The notes under the pieces were generated by a model, which made no database searches, was not told where the DNA came from, and saw nothing but the letters and a program-made list of their open reading frames with translations. A stretch of DNA of 64,000 nucleotides from the NCBI RefSeq assembly GCF_000381025.1, contig NZ_KB905813.1, positions 124,001-188,000 of the forward strand, given 5' to 3'. A program made the position numbers and the translations under genes. Each line of letters begins with the position of its first letter. Position 1 is the stretch's first letter. Of the stretch, positions 26,366 through 35,898 are shown in pieces. This DNA comes from Streptomyces sulphureus DSM 40104 (GTDB taxonomy: Bacteria; Actinomycetota; Actinomycetes; Streptomycetales; Streptomycetaceae).

Positions 26366-28666
26366 TCAGCTCTGCTTGCTCAGCAAGGGCTTCAGGAACG
26401 GGCTCGGGGTACCGTGCCATGAGATGGTCAGACTGTCGCGGGCGCGGGTCGTGGCGACGAACAGCAGCGAGCGGGCGCGCTGGATCTCCCGGGCATAGCG
26501 TCCGGGGTCATTCGTGCGGAGCCGTTCCACGGCGGCACGCGGTACCAGCCCGTCGCTCGCCCCAGCGATGATCACATGCTGGTACTCCAGTCCCTTGAAC
26601 CGGAACATGGTGCCGATGTGGACCCCGCTGCCGCCACGCGGCCCGTCGGAGCCGATCTCGACCGCGCGGATACCGTGCTGAGCCAGGACGGAGGCGAGCT
26701 CGCTGGCCATCTGGTTGGTCGGCACCGCGATCGCGATCTGCTCATGCGGTACGTCCCCCCACCCCGCGATCGCTTCCGCGATGTCATGGCGCTCGGCCTC
26801 CCAGTTGACACAAGGACGAAGTTGGGGGTGCCCTCCGCTGAGCACGGAGTGGTAGCCGGCGAGAGTCTCGGTACTCCCGTCGAGGTCGTCGTACTTCTCC
26901 TGGGCGAGGACGCCCAGCGCGTCGCGCAGGATCTGCCGCGTGGTGCGATAGCTCAGGTTGAGCCGCGACGATCGGCCGCGGATGTTGATGCCGAGGCTCC
27001 CGAGTGCCACCTGGTTCTTGTAGATGCGCTGGTGGGTGTCGCCGACCAGGAAGATGTCGTTGCGGTCCCGGGCGGCCATCGCGCGCAGCATCTTCCAGTG
27101 GGCGGGCCGCAGGTCCTGCGCCTCGTCCACGACGATGTGGCGGTAGCGGTATCGCAGCCACCCGCGTGAACCGTCCTGGAGGTGGATGTTGTCCCGGCCG
27201 CCGGCGTCTTCGCGCTGCCGTTCCACGGCGAGAATGCGCTGTTCCCGTTCCATCTCCAGTCGGGCGGCCCGCTCGGAGACCTGGTCCCAGGTCTGTCGGC
27301 TCAGCCGGTCGAGACGCTGGGTGAAGCTCTCGGCGAGCTGCCAGATGGCGGCACGGTCGCTGCGGGAGATCTTCTTGCCACGGCCTGCCCGGCGGGCGCG
27401 GAAGTACTCGGTCCGGGAGGGGATCGCCTGCCCGAGGATCACCTGGCTCCACTCGTCGTGCAGGAACTCCGCGTCCCACCGGGACTCGCCGAGTTCGTCG
27501 AGGAGCGCGCGCCACTCCCGTACTGCCTGCGCGTCGTCGATCGTCTGCTTTCGGCTGTTGGGTTCTGCCTCCCGGACGCTCCGCAGTGCCAGTTGGTCGA
27601 CGTGGCTGACGTCCACTCGGGAAAGCAGCGCCTCACCACCCAGTTCCAGCAGACGGGAACGCAGCTCGGCGGCCAGATTCTTGTTGAAGGTGGTCAACAG
27701 GATGGGCTTGGTGTGGCCGGAGGGCAACTGTTCTGCCAGCTGCTTCACACGGTGCAGGGCCACGATCGTCTTCCCCGTGCCGGGCCCTCCGCCCACCCGC
27801 GCAGGACCGGAGTAGTCGCGTTCCACGATCTTGGTCTGTATGGGATGCAGGAAAACCTTCCACCGGTTGAAGCTGCTGCCCTCCAACGCGTTGCGCAGCG
27901 CCTCGTCGGTGGTCGTCACCATCGTCGCCGGGCGTTCGGCCGCTGCCTGCAGGTCCTCGCGGTCGACCGGCTCCGATGCCGAGACCGGCGCGGTGACCCT
28001 TTCCAGCACCTCGTCGTAGGGGGTGCCGTCATAGAGCGCGAGCAGGACCTCGCCGGTGAGCTGAGGCGCGAAATCGATCAGACCGAGGAGCTGCTCCTCG
28101 GTGGTGAGGGCCTGGATCACCGGTACCAGCGGCTCGGCCACGCCGAGGTCGGTGAGCTGCTCCGCGTCCCAGTCGGCGAACAGAGCGGGGGGTTGCTCCG
28201 TGGCCTCCACGGGCCCGGCCGAGGTGGGGCGTTCCGGAGCGACTGCGGGCTCCTGCGGAGGGGTGGTGGACTCCTGTGCCGCCGGCGTTTCTGCCGGTGC
28301 CAGCCCGCGCAGGATGCTGTCCTCGACCACTTCGAGGTCGACGTACTCGATGCCGCCCGTGATCCGGTTGACGGAGTACGCGAGACGTTCGGGGTTGTCG
28401 TACGCGTGCTTGCGGTGCCGGACGGAGACGATGAGCCAGTCGTCGCTGCCGAGCTGCAGCAGCAGGGCGCGGTATTCGTCGTTGACCCGCGCCGACCACA
28501 GCTTGCTGTCCCCCTTGAGCTGCTGCAGCTTGAGGCCGGTGGCATGCGAATTGCTCTTGAACTTGTGCTGGAAGTCGTAGATCGCGCCCTTGACGGACCG
28601 GGGGAGCTTGAGGATCTCCTTGTCCGCCTTGTCGAGCAGGCGCAGTGTCACATTGGCGGCAGTCAT
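26366..28666 (-). CDS. UvrD/Rep-type superfamily 1 helicase with N-terminal RelE/ParE-like domain
   Basis: A 766-residue protein. Residues 1-95 resemble the RelE/ParE toxin fold: KADKEILKLPRSVKGAI, KLQQLKG, WSARVNDEYRALL, and VSVRHRKHAYDN. A Pro/Glu-rich linker follows, then an SF1A helicase with Walker A GGPGTGKT (293-300), VVDEAQDLRPAHWKML (motif II), FLVGDTHQRIYKNQ (motif III), NLSYRTTRQI and the motif VI segment LFVATTRARDSL. The ATG at 28666 overlaps the stop of the giant helicase (ATGA), so the two are coupled. In this fusion the toxin-like part may act as an RNA or ribosome sensor or a nuclease; that is inference. Confidence 0.88.
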   Translation of the reverse strand: MTAANVTLRLLDKADKEILKLPRSVKGAIYDFQHKFKSNSHATGLKLQQLKGDSKLWSARVNDEYRALLLQLGSDDWLIVSVRHRKHAYDNPERLAYSVNRITGGIEYVDLEVVEDSILRGLAPAETPAAQESTTPPQEPAVAPERPTSAGPVEATEQPPALFADWDAEQLTDLGVAEPLVPVIQALTTEEQLLGLIDFAPQLTGEVLLALYDGTPYDEVLERVTAPVSASEPVDREDLQAAAERPATMVTTTDEALRNALEGSSFNRWKVFLHPIQTKIVERDYSGPARVGGGPGTGKTIVALHRVKQLAEQLPSGHTKPILLTTFNKNLAAELRSRLLELGGEALLSRVDVSHVDQLALRSVREAEPNSRKQTIDDAQAVREWRALLDELGESRWDAEFLHDEWSQVILGQAIPSRTEYFRARRAGRGKKISRSDRAAIWQLAESFTQRLDRLSRQTWDQVSERAARLEMEREQRILAVERQREDAGGRDNIHLQDGSRGWLRYRYRHIVVDEAQDLRPAHWKMLRAMAARDRNDIFLVGDTHQRIYKNQVALGSLGINIRGRSSRLNLSYRTTRQILRDALGVLAQEKYDDLDGSTETLAGYHSVLSGGHPQLRPCVNWEAERHDIAEAIAGWGDVPHEQIAIAVPTNQMASELASVLAQHGIRAVEIGSDGPRGGSGVHIGTMFRFKGLEYQHVIIAGASDGLVPRAAVERLRTNDPGRYAREIQRARSLLFVATTRARDSLTISWHGTPSPFLKPLLSKQS

Positions 28667-31600
28667 GCCGTCCCCCCATCTTCCTGATGTGCTTGAGTTT
28701 TGCGGCGTGCTGCACCGGACGATGGCTGCCCACCAGTTCCCGCGACCCGTTCGGCGATCTCCCCCACGATCCACCGTGACGCCGGACGCACGTCCCAGCC
28801 CGCCGCCGCGAACGCGCGGTCACGGTCCTCCGCCTCCGGATCGTGCTCCTCACCGGCCGCGGGGCAGGGAGCCAGCACGACCCCGATGCGCGCCTGCGGC
28901 CAGGCGAGTTCGGCCATCCATCCGTTCCGGTCGAGTTCGTAGCCGTCTTCCGGAGGCGGAACGGTGTCGTGGTCCGCGAGGGCCGTCGCGAGGTTCGCGA
29001 GGCCGGGCTCGTCCGGGTCGAGGTATTCGAGGATCTCGTCCCAGCGGGGGTCGTGCGCGTGGCCGTCACCCGTCCTGGACGCGTGGGGCGCGGCGGCGAG
29101 GGCGGGCGCCGGCTGAGCGGGCGCCATTGGCTGGGACGAGGACTCGGCCTCTTCCGCCGCGAGCTCCAGACGGAGCGACTCCAGCAGCCCGGTGCCACCG
29201 GTGACAGCGAGCGTTTCCAGCGGGAAGGCAGCGAGCTGCCCGAATGTCAGCTGTACGCCGTCCCCCTCGCCGTGATCGAGGAACTGCAGCAGATTGCTCC
29301 AGAACAGCCACGCCCCCCAGCGGTGCCGGTGCTGCTCTTCGTCACCGAAGATCTCGTCGCTGTCGTCCAGCGCCGCCAGACCGCTCCACACCGGAGGCGT
29401 GTGGCGCCCGTCGGCAGCGCAGACGATGCGGCACCCTGAGGCGTCCCGGGCGGTGTAGAGGTTCGTCCTGCCCCCCGGCTGCGGCTGAGGCGCGACGCCT
29501 CGCAGGGCGGCTCCCAGGTGCTCCACCAGCCGGTCCTGACCCACTGGTCCGCCCTGTGCCCCCGCGCCCAGCAGCCCGGCGAGGGCAGCCTCGGCCCGCC
29601 ACTGCCAGCGTGCCGGGTCGGGAGCCCGAAGGTAGGAGGTGAGCAGAACGGCGGGGTTCACCCACACGGTCTCGGACAGCTCGCCGGGCATGCCGCCCCG
29701 CACCCGCCCGTAGTACGTACGGGCCCTGGCCCGGCCCTCGTCACCGTAAGGCAGCCACGTCGCCGAGAGCGGAGCAGCTCCCGCGTAACCGACATCCCGC
29801 ACCCTGCGCTGCCACTCCCGCACGTCGCGGTAGGTCAGTTGGAGGACCCGCAGCCCCTCGGCACGCAGCTTCGTGCGTTTGGCGGCGTCGTCGGCGAGCT
29901 TGTTGTGCGTGCGGGAGGCGTGGAAGGCGTAGCCGTCCAGGTAGAGGGCCACGCGCGGGCCGGGAGCGTCCAGCCGTTCGAAGAGCACGTCGGGCCTGGT
30001 GCCGTCCAGCACCCGCTGCTGGGAGACCCGCCAACTGCGCGTCGTACCGTCGTCACCGGTGAGCCGCAGGTTCAGGGCGTAGGCACCGGCCGGAGTGGTG
30101 TACGTGTCCGCGCTGGCGGCGGACTCGGGCAGGGCCGCCCACTCCCGGAGGGTGTCGAGGAACATCACCTCCAAGTCGCTCTCCGCCTGCTGGTGCAGCG
30201 GGATCTGCTCCGTCGTACGCACCTCGGAGGTACTCCAACGGGTGCTGTCGGGCCCCAGGAGTTCGTCCAGCATCTGCCGGACCTCCTGACGGCTCACCCT
30301 GTTGTAGTCACCCGGTGGCACCCGCCGCAGCAGGCACCGGTGGCAGCCGTCCAGGCCCTTGTCCCGGCACGGGCAGGCGTCGATGACTTCCCGGGCCTTC
30401 TCCAGCACCTCGCGGAAACCGGTGGGGGAGGAAAGCCGGTGCAGGTATCCCGTTCCTCCGGGAAGCCGGTCGTAGACGACCAGGAACCGGCGCGGCCAGT
30501 CCGCCGACCCCTCGTCGGGCATCGAGGCGGCGGCGATGTCGATGTGGTCCGGGTCGCCCCCGTAGCGGGCGGCGATCCCGGTGAACAGCGCGGCGGTGAA
30601 GGACGCCAGGCGCTCGTTGGCCCGTGCGACCGAGGCCGGCAGCAGGATGCGCACCGCCTCGGTGACCAGCTCGTGGACGAGTAGCAGCGGAACGTCCTCG
30701 CCCTTGCCCTGCGCTTCTACTCCTCCATGCACGCGCCTGCGGGGACACCACAACTGGTGGTGTTCGCTTGCCTTCGTTGACCGGGCGAGGGAGTCGGTCA
30801 GCGCGTGCTGCGGCCGGTCGACGACGGGGCGCCCATTGGCCGTGGCGCCCCCGCAACTGGTGCACACGAAGAACGGGTTGATCCGAACCTCCTCCCCGGC
30901 CAGCGGCACGGTGCTGCTGCCGTCCTGCCGGTCGAGGCCCAGATTCAGGGTGCGGATGACCGCGTGCCGGGTGAAGTCCGCGCCGAAGGTCGCCGCATCG
31001 TGCCGCCAGGAACCGGGGACGAGACGGGCCGGATCGATGTCCACCGTGGTGAGGACGGAGTAGCGGCGGCGGTCGCGCTCCTCGCGGTCGTCGCGCACCC
31101 TCGCGTCGTCACGCTTGTCCCGGGCGATGACGCGCTTGGGTTCGAGGACGTGCTGCACACAGCCGGCGTCCGCGATCTCCCGCGAGCCGCAGCGGGGGCA
31201 GGGACTGGTGTCCTGCTGCGCCTTGCGGGTCCGTGCGTAGCCGCACGCCGGGCACAGCCGCCAGACCGACCAGGCGCGCCGTTCGGGGCTGCCGATGTCC
31301 AGCGCGCGTACGAGATGCTTGTACCCGTTGACATAGAAGCTGTTGCCCGGCGCGAGCTCGGTCAGGGCCAGCTTGCGGGAACGCTCATAGTCCCGCACCG
31401 CGCTCTGGTACTTCTTCCGCGGTTCCTCGCCCTCCGCCTCCTCGTTCTCCTCGGTCCAGTAGAGGGTGCCCTCCAACTGGGTCGTGGAGTCGGACAGGCT
31501 GTAGTTGGGCAGCAGACCGAGTTCGACCAGCGCACCGTGCGCGCTGGTGTGGCTCAGCTCGCGCAGCAGATTCCCCGTGGTGCGCCGCTCGGCCAGCAGT

Positions 31601-34600
31601 TCGCGCCGCTCGCGCTCCTGCTCCCGGTCGCTGCGCAGTAGCCCGTCCACCGACTCGTCGATGGCCGCGATACGCCGCCGCAGTTCCTCGCGCCGGGCGG
31701 TCCAGCTCTCCTCGGCCTCCTGGAGCGAACGGGCGAGGCCCTCCGGGGAGGTCGCGTACTCACGGAGCGCATCGGCGGCGTGCTCGGTCACCCCGGTGCC
31801 CTCCGCCGTCCCCGCGGGGAAGAGCGCGAGGAACTCCTCCACCAGCCGCGCCCCGTGGGTGAGCGCCGCGTCCGCCAGGTCCTGGCACCAGCCGGATGTG
31901 CCGAACAGCGCGGACACCAGGCGGGGGAGAGGCTGGAGCACCTCACCGTCGGCCGTGGTGACCTCGCCGCGCGCGGCGAGGTCCAGCAGGTGGGCCGTGT
32001 ACTGGCGGCGCAGGATCTCCACTGCCGACAGATAGCAGCCGGGCGGCACGATGTCCCCGGAGATCATCTCGCGTGGCTCGTCCAGATAGTAGAGATCCCG
32101 GGCCCGCCGCCCGCCGAAGGCGACGATGAGCGCGTTCCCCGTCCTGCGCCCGGCGCGGCCGGCCCGCTGCACATAGTGCGCCGGGCCGTCGGGCAGCGAG
32201 CCGAGCAGCACGGTGGACAGGTCCCCGATGTCGATGCCGAGTTCCAGTGTCGGGGTGCAGGACAGGACGTTGGGGTCGGTGTAGTGGGACCCGGCCTTGA
32301 ACGTACGTTCCGCGCGCTCACGTTGGGCCCTGGTCAGCATCCCGGTGTGCTCGGCGGTGACGACGCGGTAGGTGCCGCCGGTCAGATAGAGGTTCCGGTA
32401 GTAGTCGCCGCGGTAGTCCCGTCCCGCAACCGTGGCGCCGGAAGCCGTACCAGTGGGCGACATCTGCGGCTGCGGGGCTGTCAGCATCCCCTTGCAGCGG
32501 TAGCGGGGGCAGGGGTGCCCGTACCAGCGGGTGCGCCGCTCGGGCGGCACCACCTGCTCCCAGCCGCACCTCTCGCAGCTGACGAACGCCTTGTTCACGG
32601 CCGCTTCGTCCAGCAACCGCACCTGCACATGACCCGGCTGCAGCCCGTAGACCCGGGTCGTCCGATCGAGCGCGGTCCGTACGGAGAGCACTCCCTCGTC
32701 CGCGAGCAGCGGCAGCAGCCTGCGCAGGTACTCCGCCGCGCCCGCCGCGTCCAGCCCCAGGCAGCGCTGGGTCCAGTCCTGGTACCAGCCGCCGCGCCCG
32801 GCCAGGGCGTCGAACGCCGTGCGCTCCTTGGGCTGGCCGAGCAGAAACCGGGGCGGCGCCACACCCTCCGGGAACGCGGGCATGCCGTCCGGGCGCCCGC
32901 CCCAGATCCGGTAGCGGGTGACCCCCGCGTCCTTGATCCAGGGCTCCAGCCACCGGTGCCGCACCCCGCCGCGCAGCCGCATCCGCTCCAGCAGGCCGCG
33001 CACATACGCCGAATAACGCTCAGGTGTCGGCAGTCCGTTGCCGAGGGTGAGCTGCCCCGGCAGGGACAGGTGCAGGTCCCGGGCGAGGGCGGCCACCCGC
33101 TCCGGCTCCGGGACCGCGACCTCGGCGGCGGCCGTACGGGTCAGTTCCAGCGTGCGCCCGAGCCGGGACCGCAGCCCGAATTCCATGACCGTGGCGAACG
33201 CCAGCCGCTCACCGATCAGCTTCCACGTCCGCGCGTCCCCGGTCCCCCGCCCGGACAGCAGCCGGTCCACACCCGCCTCACCGTGCAGATCGGGCGGGAC
33301 GACTGCGGCGAGCGCGTCCACGTTGTCCACCGTGTCGAGCACGTTGCCGATCAGCTCGTTGAGGGCGCAAGGCGCCCCGGAGTCGTCCAGGTTGTGGGCC
33401 AGCAGGGTTCGCAGGGAGAACTTGTACGACGCGTTGGCGACGTACCCGGCGCGGTGGGCGGCGTCCTGCGTAGAGTCGTTGAACAGGAGCGTCTTGCGCT
33501 CCTCCGCCGCCAGCGCGATCTCCTCGCCCCCGGTGAAGAGCTGCGTCACCGCGGCGGAGGCGAGTGCGGGCAGCGCCGTGCCCAAAAAGCGGATGCCGTT
33601 GTCGGTGTGGCAGGCGGGGCAGCGGTCGTCCTTCGCCGCCTGGTCCGCGGTCTTCTTGTCCAGCAGCGCGAGAGCGAACCAGGCGTCGAGCAGCTCCTCC
33701 GCGTCCGTGGCCACCGGCATCCGGTAGGTGCCGCCCGCCCCGTCCAGCACCACCACCGACTGCGGGTCCACCCCGCCCGACGCGGGCCGGTCACCGGTCA
33801 GCGCGTCCAGCGCCTCGCGGGCCTCGGAGGCGGTCGCGGAGATGAAGTAGCGGATACGCCACTTGTCCCGGCCCAGCCCGGCCCGCCAGATCTTCTCCGC
33901 GTTCATCTCCAACTGCTGCGGACTCGCCTCGGGCGAGAGCGCCGCCCAGCCGGAACGTCCGCAGTTGCGGCAGTACACAGCAGGCAGATGGGTCTGCGCC
34001 GGCCGCCGTGCCGTGTCCGAGCCCGGCAGCGGATCAGGGCGCCGCGAGTCGGAGGAGGGCCAACTGTCGCTGCCGGACGACTCCTCGTCGCCCGCGGCCT
34101 GCGTGTTCAGCACGGAGCTGAGCGCGGCCTCCCGCCGTGCGGCGGCACGGTCGTCCTCGTGCCAGCGGAACTCGGGAACGCCGGCCACCCCGCGCAGCAC
34201 CCGGGTGACCGGGCGGACCCACAGATGCGCTTCGATGTGCAGCAGCGGGCGCGGGTTCTTCTCGTCCGACTCCGGATCACGCGCCACGGACAGCAGCGCC
34301 ACGAAGCGGGCGAGCGCCTCCAGCGCGAGCCGGGGATTCTCCCGCGCCGCGCGCGCCCAGGCGTACCCGAACCGGGCCATCCGGTCCCGCAGCCCCCACT
34401 CGTCCAGCGGTTCCCCGTCCAGCAGCGCCAGAACGCCGTGCGTGAAGTCGTGCCGCTTGAGCATCCGCCCGAGCTGGAAGGCGTCCAGCCCGGTTCGATC
34501 CAGCATCTCCCGCGCCAGCCCATCCAGATCCAGCAACTCGGGCCGCGACTCGACCCCCGGCCCCCCGGACACCTCGATGACCCGCTTCGGGGTGGGCGGC

Positions 34601-35568
34601 TCTGGCAGCGTGTAGTCGACCTCGCCGGTGAACGCGGTCGCGTCCTGCCGCTCCTCGGTGATGACCGCGTCGGGCCCGAACGGCGTACCGAAGACCTGCT
34701 CCGCGACCTGGAGCAGGCCGCTGGAGGTGCCCCCGCCCGCAATGTCGGACGGCTCGCCCTCGCCCAGCGTCGCCGAGGTCGCGACGGGGCAGATGTCACC
34801 GAGCGGCCGGCCGGGCCGCGCGGCCCCGACCGTGGCGGCCAGGCGGCGCAGCAGCATCGCCACATCAGTGCCCTGCGCACCGTCGTAGGTGTGGAACTCG
34901 TCCAGCACCACGTACTGGAGCGCCGCGTCCTGCCACAGCGCCCGGTCCTCGGCGCGCTGCAGCAGCAGGTCGAGCATCTTGTAGTTGGTGACCAGCACAT
35001 CCGGCGGGGTCCGGCGCATCTCCTCGCGCCGCGTCATCACCTGACGGAAGTCCGTGTCGGGCCGGTCGCCGATGTACAGCCCGGCCGTCACCTGCGCCAG
35101 CTCCGGCTGCGCCAGACAGTCGCTGATACGGCCCGCCTGGTCGGTGGCCAGCGCGTTCATCGGATACAGCAGGACAGCCTTGACGCCTGCTCGCCCCCGG
35201 GCCCGCTCGCGGCGGCAGTGGTCCAGCACCGGCATCAGGAACGACTCGGTCTTGCCCGACCCCGTGCCGGTCGTCACCAGCGTCGGCTCGGCCGGACCGC
35301 GCAGCGTGCTCAGCCGCTCCCACGCCTTGGCCTGGTGCCGGTACGGCGTCCAGTCGGGGTGCCACTCCAGCGCGCTCTGCCACCCGTCCTCGGCCTGGTG
35401 GAACGGCGTACGGATACGCAGGTACGGGCCCCGGAAGATGCCCGCTTCCGGGTCCCCCAGGAACCGCTCCAGCGACCGCCTGGTGTCCTCGTCGGCGAGC
35501 GCGTATGTGGTGGTGAGGTACTGGATCAGACTGCCGCGAAGTTGCGCGGCGGCCAACGTCGGCCTCAC
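28663..35568 (-). CDS. Giant DEAD/DEAH helicase-DUF1998 protein with Vsr/DUF559-like nuclease domain
   Basis: A 2,301-residue superfamily 2 helicase. Walker A TGTGSGKTES (about 100-109), DEFH box VVLDEFHTY (about 221-229), SATLGEGE, and helicase C motifs LELGIDIGD and YVQRAGRAGRRTG (about 1106-1135). Several Cys-x-x-Cys zinc knuckles follow. DUF1998 is at about 1560-1760 (VVYDRLPGGTGY and CPCRDKGLDGCHRC). Next comes a restriction-like domain: ESDLEVMFLDTLREW, RPDVLFE, then VALYLDGYAFH, resembling the Vsr/DUF559 acid-x-D-G-x-x-x-H core. The end (ELAWPQARIGVVLA, FAAAGWDV) may be a second degenerate nuclease-like fold. GTG at 35568 follows GGAGG at 7 nt. It combines roles split between DrmA and DrmB in DISARM. 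Confidence 0.88.
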   Translation of the reverse strand: MRPTLAAAQLRGSLIQYLTTTYALADEDTRRSLERFLGDPEAGIFRGPYLRIRTPFHQAEDGWQSALEWHPDWTPYRHQAKAWERLSTLRGPAEPTLVTTGTGSGKTESFLMPVLDHCRRERARGRAGVKAVLLYPMNALATDQAGRISDCLAQPELAQVTAGLYIGDRPDTDFRQVMTRREEMRRTPPDVLVTNYKMLDLLLQRAEDRALWQDAALQYVVLDEFHTYDGAQGTDVAMLLRRLAATVGAARPGRPLGDICPVATSATLGEGEPSDIAGGGTSSGLLQVAEQVFGTPFGPDAVITEERQDATAFTGEVDYTLPEPPTPKRVIEVSGGPGVESRPELLDLDGLAREMLDRTGLDAFQLGRMLKRHDFTHGVLALLDGEPLDEWGLRDRMARFGYAWARAARENPRLALEALARFVALLSVARDPESDEKNPRPLLHIEAHLWVRPVTRVLRGVAGVPEFRWHEDDRAAARREAALSSVLNTQAAGDEESSGSDSWPSSDSRRPDPLPGSDTARRPAQTHLPAVYCRNCGRSGWAALSPEASPQQLEMNAEKIWRAGLGRDKWRIRYFISATASEAREALDALTGDRPASGGVDPQSVVVLDGAGGTYRMPVATDAEELLDAWFALALLDKKTADQAAKDDRCPACHTDNGIRFLGTALPALASAAVTQLFTGGEEIALAAEERKTLLFNDSTQDAAHRAGYVANASYKFSLRTLLAHNLDDSGAPCALNELIGNVLDTVDNVDALAAVVPPDLHGEAGVDRLLSGRGTGDARTWKLIGERLAFATVMEFGLRSRLGRTLELTRTAAAEVAVPEPERVAALARDLHLSLPGQLTLGNGLPTPERYSAYVRGLLERMRLRGGVRHRWLEPWIKDAGVTRYRIWGGRPDGMPAFPEGVAPPRFLLGQPKERTAFDALAGRGGWYQDWTQRCLGLDAAGAAEYLRRLLPLLADEGVLSVRTALDRTTRVYGLQPGHVQVRLLDEAAVNKAFVSCERCGWEQVVPPERRTRWYGHPCPRYRCKGMLTAPQPQMSPTGTASGATVAGRDYRGDYYRNLYLTGGTYRVVTAEHTGMLTRAQRERAERTFKAGSHYTDPNVLSCTPTLELGIDIGDLSTVLLGSLPDGPAHYVQRAGRAGRRTGNALIVAFGGRRARDLYYLDEPREMISGDIVPPGCYLSAVEILRRQYTAHLLDLAARGEVTTADGEVLQPLPRLVSALFGTSGWCQDLADAALTHGARLVEEFLALFPAGTAEGTGVTEHAADALREYATSPEGLARSLQEAEESWTARREELRRRIAAIDESVDGLLRSDREQERERRELLAERRTTGNLLRELSHTSAHGALVELGLLPNYSLSDSTTQLEGTLYWTEENEEAEGEEPRKKYQSAVRDYERSRKLALTELAPGNSFYVNGYKHLVRALDIGSPERRAWSVWRLCPACGYARTRKAQQDTSPCPRCGSREIADAGCVQHVLEPKRVIARDKRDDARVRDDREERDRRRYSVLTTVDIDPARLVPGSWRHDAATFGADFTRHAVIRTLNLGLDRQDGSSTVPLAGEEVRINPFFVCTSCGGATANGRPVVDRPQHALTDSLARSTKASEHHQLWCPRRRVHGGVEAQGKGEDVPLLLVHELVTEAVRILLPASVARANERLASFTAALFTGIAARYGGDPDHIDIAAASMPDEGSADWPRRFLVVYDRLPGGTGYLHRLSSPTGFREVLEKAREVIDACPCRDKGLDGCHRCLLRRVPPGDYNRVSRQEVRQMLDELLGPDSTRWSTSEVRTTEQIPLHQQAESDLEVMFLDTLREWAALPESAASADTYTTPAGAYALNLRLTGDDGTTRSWRVSQQRVLDGTRPDVLFERLDAPGPRVALYLDGYAFHASRTHNKLADDAAKRTKLRAEGLRVLQLTYRDVREWQRRVRDVGYAGAAPLSATWLPYGDEGRARARTYYGRVRGGMPGELSETVWVNPAVLLTSYLRAPDPARWQWRAEAALAGLLGAGAQGGPVGQDRLVEHLGAALRGVAPQPQPGGRTNLYTARDASGCRIVCAADGRHTPPVWSGLAALDDSDEIFGDEEQHRHRWGAWLFWSNLLQFLDHGEGDGVQLTFGQLAAFPLETLAVTGGTGLLESLRLELAAEEAESSSQPMAPAQPAPALAAAPHASRTGDGHAHDPRWDEILEYLDPDEPGLANLATALADHDTVPPPEDGYELDRNGWMAELAWPQARIGVVLAPCPAAGEEHDPEAEDRDRAFAAAGWDVRPASRWIVGEIAERVAGTGGQPSSGAARRKTQAHQEDGGTA

Positions 35569-35898
35569 GGATTGTCCTCCAGCGTCCCTGCATACCCCAC
35601 CTGTCACACCCACCGTATCGGGACGACGCCGAACAGTCAGCCTGACCAGCGAAAACGGTCCATCTGACGCGATTCGGCGCCGGTGGCCGGATCGCGCTCC
35701 CGCGCTGCGCCGCCCTCTTCCCCGGCCGGTCCGTCCCGATTCACCCTGAGTGTCGGATACGAGTGCCGGATACCGCCGCTGCGTCGGTCGTCCGCCGGTG
35801 GGCCGGCGGCCGTTGCCCGGCGCTCCAGCGGATGCGGGCGGAGGAACCGAGGGACGTGCCGACCCGGGTACGTCCGGTACCGGGGGAGGGGCCGTGCC
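35569..35898. other. Divergent promoter region
   Basis: A 330-bp gap between the giant helicase gene (minus) and the beta-family gene (plus). No gene or obvious operator is seen. It must contain the promoter for the helicase pair. Confidence 0.4.

Noticed and set aside
31780..35667. Very long open frame on the plus strand opposite the giant helicase
   Set aside because: It has Arg/Pro/Gly-rich low-complexity content and no motifs, while the minus strand encodes intact helicase motifs. Long antisense frames are normal in DNA this rich in GC.
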